From Patescibacteria group bacterium (lineage in GTDB: Bacteria; Patescibacteria; Microgenomatia; Levybacterales; UBA12049), in NCBI GenBank assembly GCA_023381035.1, contig JAMCTK010000029.1, forward strand, positions 1-6,625: a stretch of 6,625 bases of DNA. The letters run 5' to 3'. Numbering within the stretch: the stretch's first letter is position 1; the number at the start of each line of letters is the position of its first letter. The translations under genes and the position numbers were made by a program. Under the pieces are notes generated by a model. It saw only the letters and a list, made by a program, of their open reading frames with translations, ran no database searches and had not been told where the DNA came from. Below are positions 5,192-6,625 of the stretch, one piece after another.

Positions 5192-5809
5192 TCACGCACT
5201 TTTTGCATGTCCAGCCGAAGTCGACATCGGAACCAACTTATGACACAGCTCGCAATCTGCTGGTGCCCAAGTATCCATTTTTAGTTCGACCAACGTCGAA
5301 AGTTCAGGAACCCCGAGTGACTCGGTTGTAACACCGCCTCGGTTACACAGCGCCGCTACGGCAACAGGTTCTCCACCGTTCGCTCGAACAGCATCGATCA
5401 CCTTCTTAACTGATCCTCCGGTAGTGAGGATGTCCTCGACCACGAGGACCCGGTTGTTTGCGGTGAACTGATCGTATTCTCGCTTAATAGCAAAATTGCC
5501 ATTGTCTTTATCGGCAAACAGCGAGAAAACGTCAGTGTCTGTAAACACCGAAAGGTGATAGGCAACCCACTGAGATAGAGCTACACCACCAACAACAGGC
5601 CCAATCACAGCCTGAACGCCATGATCCTTGAACATCTCGGCGATGTCGGCACAGAGTTCACTTGTGAATCTCGTGTGTACATAAATGAGATTCTTGGCGA
5701 CATACTCATCGGAGTGGCGACCGGAAGTGAGAAGGAAATGGCCTTTCTTTATGACACCAAGTCTTCTCCATTGTTCAACAATCCATCTTTGCCGTGCTGG
5801 TTCTATCAT
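5192..5809 (-). CDS. pyrE: orotate phosphoribosyltransferase
   Basis: Joins orotate to PRPP to give orotidine 5'-phosphate, the fifth step of pyrimidine synthesis. The 205 residues show KKGHFLLTSGRHSDEYVAK (21-39, the orotate/OPRT signature with Ser29 and Lys39), VIGPVVGGVALS (68-79), and the PRPP loop VLVVEDILTTGGS (121-133) with the paired acids Glu125-Asp126. The C-terminal CELCHKLVP (186-194) is the two-cysteine tail seen in a subset of OPRTs. The start at 5809 is fixed by AGGAGG five bases upstream. The gene follows pyrF by 22 bases and ends in TGA. GC content and synonymous codon choice match pyrF, not the genes to the left. Confidence 0.96.
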   Translation of the reverse strand: MIEPARQRWIVEQWRRLGVIKKGHFLLTSGRHSDEYVAKNLIYVHTRFTSELCADIAEMFKDHGVQAVIGPVVGGVALSQWVAYHLSVFTDTDVFSLFADKDNGNFAIKREYDQFTANNRVLVVEDILTTGGSVKKVIDAVRANGGEPVAVAALCNRGGVTTESLGVPELSTLVELKMDTWAPADCELCHKLVPMSTSAGHAKSA

Positions 5810-5814
5810 CTCAT

Positions 5815-5820
5815 CCTCCT
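5815..5820 (-). promoter_or_regulatory. strong Shine-Dalgarno of pyrE
   Basis: AGGAGG on the - strand within AGAGGAGGATGAG, five bases before the ATG at 5807-5809. It decides the start codon: an ATG at 5812-5814 is out of frame and too close. Confidence 0.85.
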
Positions 5821-5831
5821 CTTTGCTCGCG

Positions 5832-6590
5832 TTAAGCTGCCTCCAGGGCTCGTTCGACCTCTTCGTTGATCATCTTCGCAGCTTGGATCCTGGTTAAGCC
5901 ATAGTCTTTGCTTTGGACGATCGGCCTACCTACCACGAGATAAGTTGCTCCAGATGCGATAGCGAACTCTGGAGTTCCTCTCCTCTGTTGGTCATCCGGT
6001 TTTCGCGCCCACAGTGGGCGGATTGCTGGTACCACAAAACTAAAACCAGGGTACTTCAAAGAGAATTTTCCGACCTCTTCACTTGAGCAGATCAGGCCAT
6101 CGGCCCCTAGTTCAACCGCCCGATCCAAGAAGTATAAGCCTCTTTCAACAGGCTCAACCCCATAGATCAAAGCGGCTTCCTTCGGAGAGATGCTCGTCGG
6201 TATGGTCATGGCGATTGCCTTGCTCGATCCTTTGTTTGCGATCACGTTAGCCATCGCCTTGTCGCCGGCTGAAGCGTGGAAATTGAACATCCACGGCTTA
6301 AGTCGAGTGATTTCAACTACGGCCTCAGTCATAGTGTCGCTGGTGTCGTGAATCTTGAGGTCCAAGAACAACTGATCACTCAAGTCCTTGTAGAAGTCTT
6401 GCGTTTTTTCTAGTACTCGCATAGCCTCATCCACGTCGACCAGTTCCATTGTTAGCAGATCGATCCATGTTTTGTAGGCTACGCTGTAGCCAACCTTGAA
6501 GCCGGCCACATAAGGATATAGCTCATCCGTTGTGTGCAAGGCTTCATCAAGACTAAGGCGGTCCAGTGCCACGATAACACGAGAGTCCAT
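5832..6590 (-). CDS. pyrF: orotidine 5'-phosphate decarboxylase
   Basis: Decarboxylates OMP to UMP, the last step of de novo pyrimidine synthesis. The 252-residue TIM barrel shows VIVALD (5-10), FKVGY (31-35), the catalytic FLDLKIHDTSDT (75-86) with the Asp77-x-Lys79-x-x-Asp82 array, VVPAIRP (186-192), RRGTPEFAIASGATYLVVGRPI (203-224) with the phosphate-binding GRPI. Length is within the family range. AGGAGG ten bases upstream fixes the start. It is the first gene of a pyrF-pyrE pair, so the window holds the two enzymes that convert orotate to UMP; earlier pathway genes are not in view. It may lie in a longer operon, since only 35 bases upstream are visible. Confidence 0.96.
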   Translation of the reverse strand: MDSRVIVALDRLSLDEALHTTDELYPYVAGFKVGYSVAYKTWIDLLTMELVDVDEAMRVLEKTQDFYKDLSDQLFLDLKIHDTSDTMTEAVVEITRLKPWMFNFHASAGDKAMANVIANKGSSKAIAMTIPTSISPKEAALIYGVEPVERGLYFLDRAVELGADGLICSSEEVGKFSLKYPGFSFVVPAIRPLWARKPDDQQRRGTPEFAIASGATYLVVGRPIVQSKDYGLTRIQAAKMINEEVERALEAA

Positions 6591-6600
6591 TTGTACTTTC

Positions 6601-6606
6601 CTCCTA
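6601..6606 (-). promoter_or_regulatory. strong Shine-Dalgarno of pyrF
   Basis: AGGAGG on the - strand (TATAGGAGGAAAGTACAA), ten bases before the ATG at 6588-6590. Like pyrE, and unlike every gene to the left, pyrF uses a consensus ribosome-binding site. Confidence 0.85.
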
Positions 6607-6625
6607 TATTTTGGTTTCGTAACAC

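Noticed and set aside
2717..5809. UGA read as glycine genome-wide (Gracilibacteria-type code)
   Set aside because: Only one internal TGA is found in all genes of the window, glycines are coded by GGN, and pyrE ends with TGA at the expected family length.
5621..5897. Two overlapping + strand open frames opposite pyrE/pyrF
   Set aside because: They run antisense to clear pyrE and pyrF coding sequence and have no recognisable domain or ribosome-binding site; shadow frames.

Overview
The window looks like a piece of a low-GC Candidate Phyla Radiation (Patescibacteria) genome, most likely Microgenomates-like. This is inferred from the small zinc-ribbon L28, the shortened Fmt, the O-antigen ligase/TPR membrane protein, a stand-alone S23 four-helix-bundle gene, and genes without Shine-Dalgarno sites, some behind near-leaderless promoters. 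No search was run, so the placement is tentative.

Left end (1-565): positions 1-126 are an exact reverse complement of 301-426. The left arm therefore carries a truncated, inverted copy of the first 31 codons of rpmB plus its -10 box. Immediately inside the arm, on the + strand, are the last 16 codons of rplL (ribosomal protein L7/L12, stop at 170-172). Intact rpmB (L28) follows at 332-565 with its own promoter. The natural order is evidently rplL then rpmB, and the first ~121 bases are a fold-back junction that cuts rplL, probably a contig-end or amplification chimera.

Middle (684-5086, all on the - strand): in transcription order these are an O-antigen ligase family membrane protein with a TPR tail (5086-2717), def (peptide deformylase), an S23/four-helix-bundle gene, and fmt (methionyl-tRNA formyltransferase). 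def and fmt are the two enzymes of the N-formylmethionine cycle; the S23 gene lies between them. The ligase gene is uninterrupted in frame over 790 codons except for one TGA at codon 324. That TGA lies inside one arm of a perfect 22-bp inverted repeat (4035-4056 / 4109-4130).

Right end (5147-6625, - strand): a compact pyrF-pyrE pair for the last two steps of UMP synthesis, with strong AGGAGG ribosome-binding sites and a GC-rich hairpin after pyrE. Its base composition (about 50% GC in a sampled line) and translation signals differ sharply from the ~30% GC, SD-less genes to the left, which suggests horizontal acquisition or a chimeric join near 5100-5190.

No clear new system (defence, CRISPR, mobile element) is visible. 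The points most worth checking are the fold-back end, the TGA inside a perfect inverted repeat, the hairpin abutting the S23 start codon, and the compositional break before pyrE.
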